A stretch of DNA of 5,053 bases, from contig JAFDFW010000186.1 of the NCBI GenBank assembly GCA_019309605.1, positions 1 to 5,053 of the forward strand, in the 5' to 3' direction. The stretch comes from Deltaproteobacteria bacterium. GTDB lineage: Bacteria; Myxococcota_A; Polyangia; Polyangiales; Houyiibacteriaceae. This document shows, one piece after another, positions 4,665-5,053 of the stretch (positions within the stretch are counted from its first letter, which is position 1; each line of letters begins with the position of its first letter). The notes under the pieces are model-generated. The model was not told the DNA's origin and made no database searches. It was given only the letters and a program-made list of their open reading frames with translations. A program made the translations under genes and the position numbers.

Positions 4665-5053
4665 TCACTGTGGGCTCAGGGTGGCGACGAAGCCGCCTTT
4701 GGCGGGGAGCGTGATGGTCACCGAATCGCCGGACTCGACGGATTGCGCGCTGCGCTCGAACGAATCGGCGGACTCGCCCTGCTCAATCAGCGCAAGCTCG
4801 TAGGCCCCCGCGTCCAAGAAATCCAGGGCGAACGTGTACTCGATGGGCGCCTCAGCGGCATGAATGCCACCCAAGTACCACTCCGTCCCTCGGCGGCGCG
4901 CCACGATCACGTGGTCGTCGATGTCGCCTTCGATCAACTGCGTGTCGTCCCAAGCCACGGGAACGGTCGACATGAAGTCGCCGACGTAAGGATACGCTCC
5001 AAAGACCGCGCGGTACCCGACCTCTGTGTTGGAGTCGGCTTGGTCGGCGAAGT
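4665..5053 (-). CDS. Glycoside hydrolase family 97 protein, C-terminal 128 residues
   Basis: The frame is open to the right edge, with the first complete codon at 5051, so the gene starts outside the window; the ATG at 4973 is internal. The visible sequence fits the C-terminal beta domain of GH97 enzymes (SusB-type alpha-glucosidases and alpha-galactosidases). Features seen are DFMSTVPVAWDDTQLIEG, VIVARRRGTEWYLGG, LDFLDAGAYELALIEQG with alternating strands, and a final GGFVATLSPQ. The catalytic barrel and its acidic residues lie off the window, so substrate and activity cannot be judged. Family members are usually secreted or periplasmic and cleave alpha-linked sugars. It is the upstream neighbour of the PEGA protein gene and may share a transcript with it across 69 bp. 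Confidence 0.75.
   Translation of the reverse strand, partial: FADQADSNTEVGYRAVFGAYPYVGDFMSTVPVAWDDTQLIEGDIDDHVIVARRRGTEWYLGGIHAAEAPIEYTFALDFLDAGAYELALIEQGESADSFERSAQSVESGDSVTITLPAKGGFVATLSPQ

Overview
The window is GC-rich (clearly above 60 % by eye) and looks like a myxobacterial chromosome (Myxococcota). The grounds are a sigma-54 enhancer-binding protein with a GAF sensor, a short LuxR-type regulator of a style I associate with that group, and a PEGA-domain membrane protein. This placement is inferred from protein style; there is no rRNA or marker gene.

Regulatory half (1-2786). A minus-strand operon encodes a LuxR-type HTH protein (1800-2255) followed by a sigma-54 activator with GAF, AAA+ and Fis-type HTH domains (182-1762). 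Three near-consensus -24/-12 promoters of identical form, TGGCACG-N4-GTGCW, are present. One drives this operon (2335-2350, minus). One drives a divergent 61-residue single-pass membrane protein (2548-2563, plus). One drives a minus-strand gene whose ribosome binding site and first codons lie at the left edge (43-58). Upstream of each promoter is a pair of dyads of the form ACGAC-N4-GTCGT. The near dyad is centred 59.5, 59.5 and 60.5 bp from the -24 edge and the far dyad 79.5, 83.5 and 82.5 bp away. This is the expected layout for upstream activator sites, and the obvious candidate to bind them is the Fis-type HTH of the local activator. The reading is a self-contained, autoregulated sigma-54 circuit with three transcription units: its own regulators, a small inner-membrane protein and an unseen gene to the left.

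Right half (2787-5053). A 93-bp convergent gap contains short GC-rich dyads and no convincing terminator. The minus-strand gene at 2880-4595 encodes an exported protein with a helical-repeat-like segment, a PEGA-like domain and four C-terminal membrane segments. Upstream of it on the same strand, the window ends inside a gene whose last 128 residues match the C-terminal beta domain of glycoside hydrolase family 97. None of the sigma-54 promoters or dyads occurs in this half, so it appears unrelated to the circuit.

No tRNA, rRNA, CRISPR array, insertion sequence or attachment site was seen.
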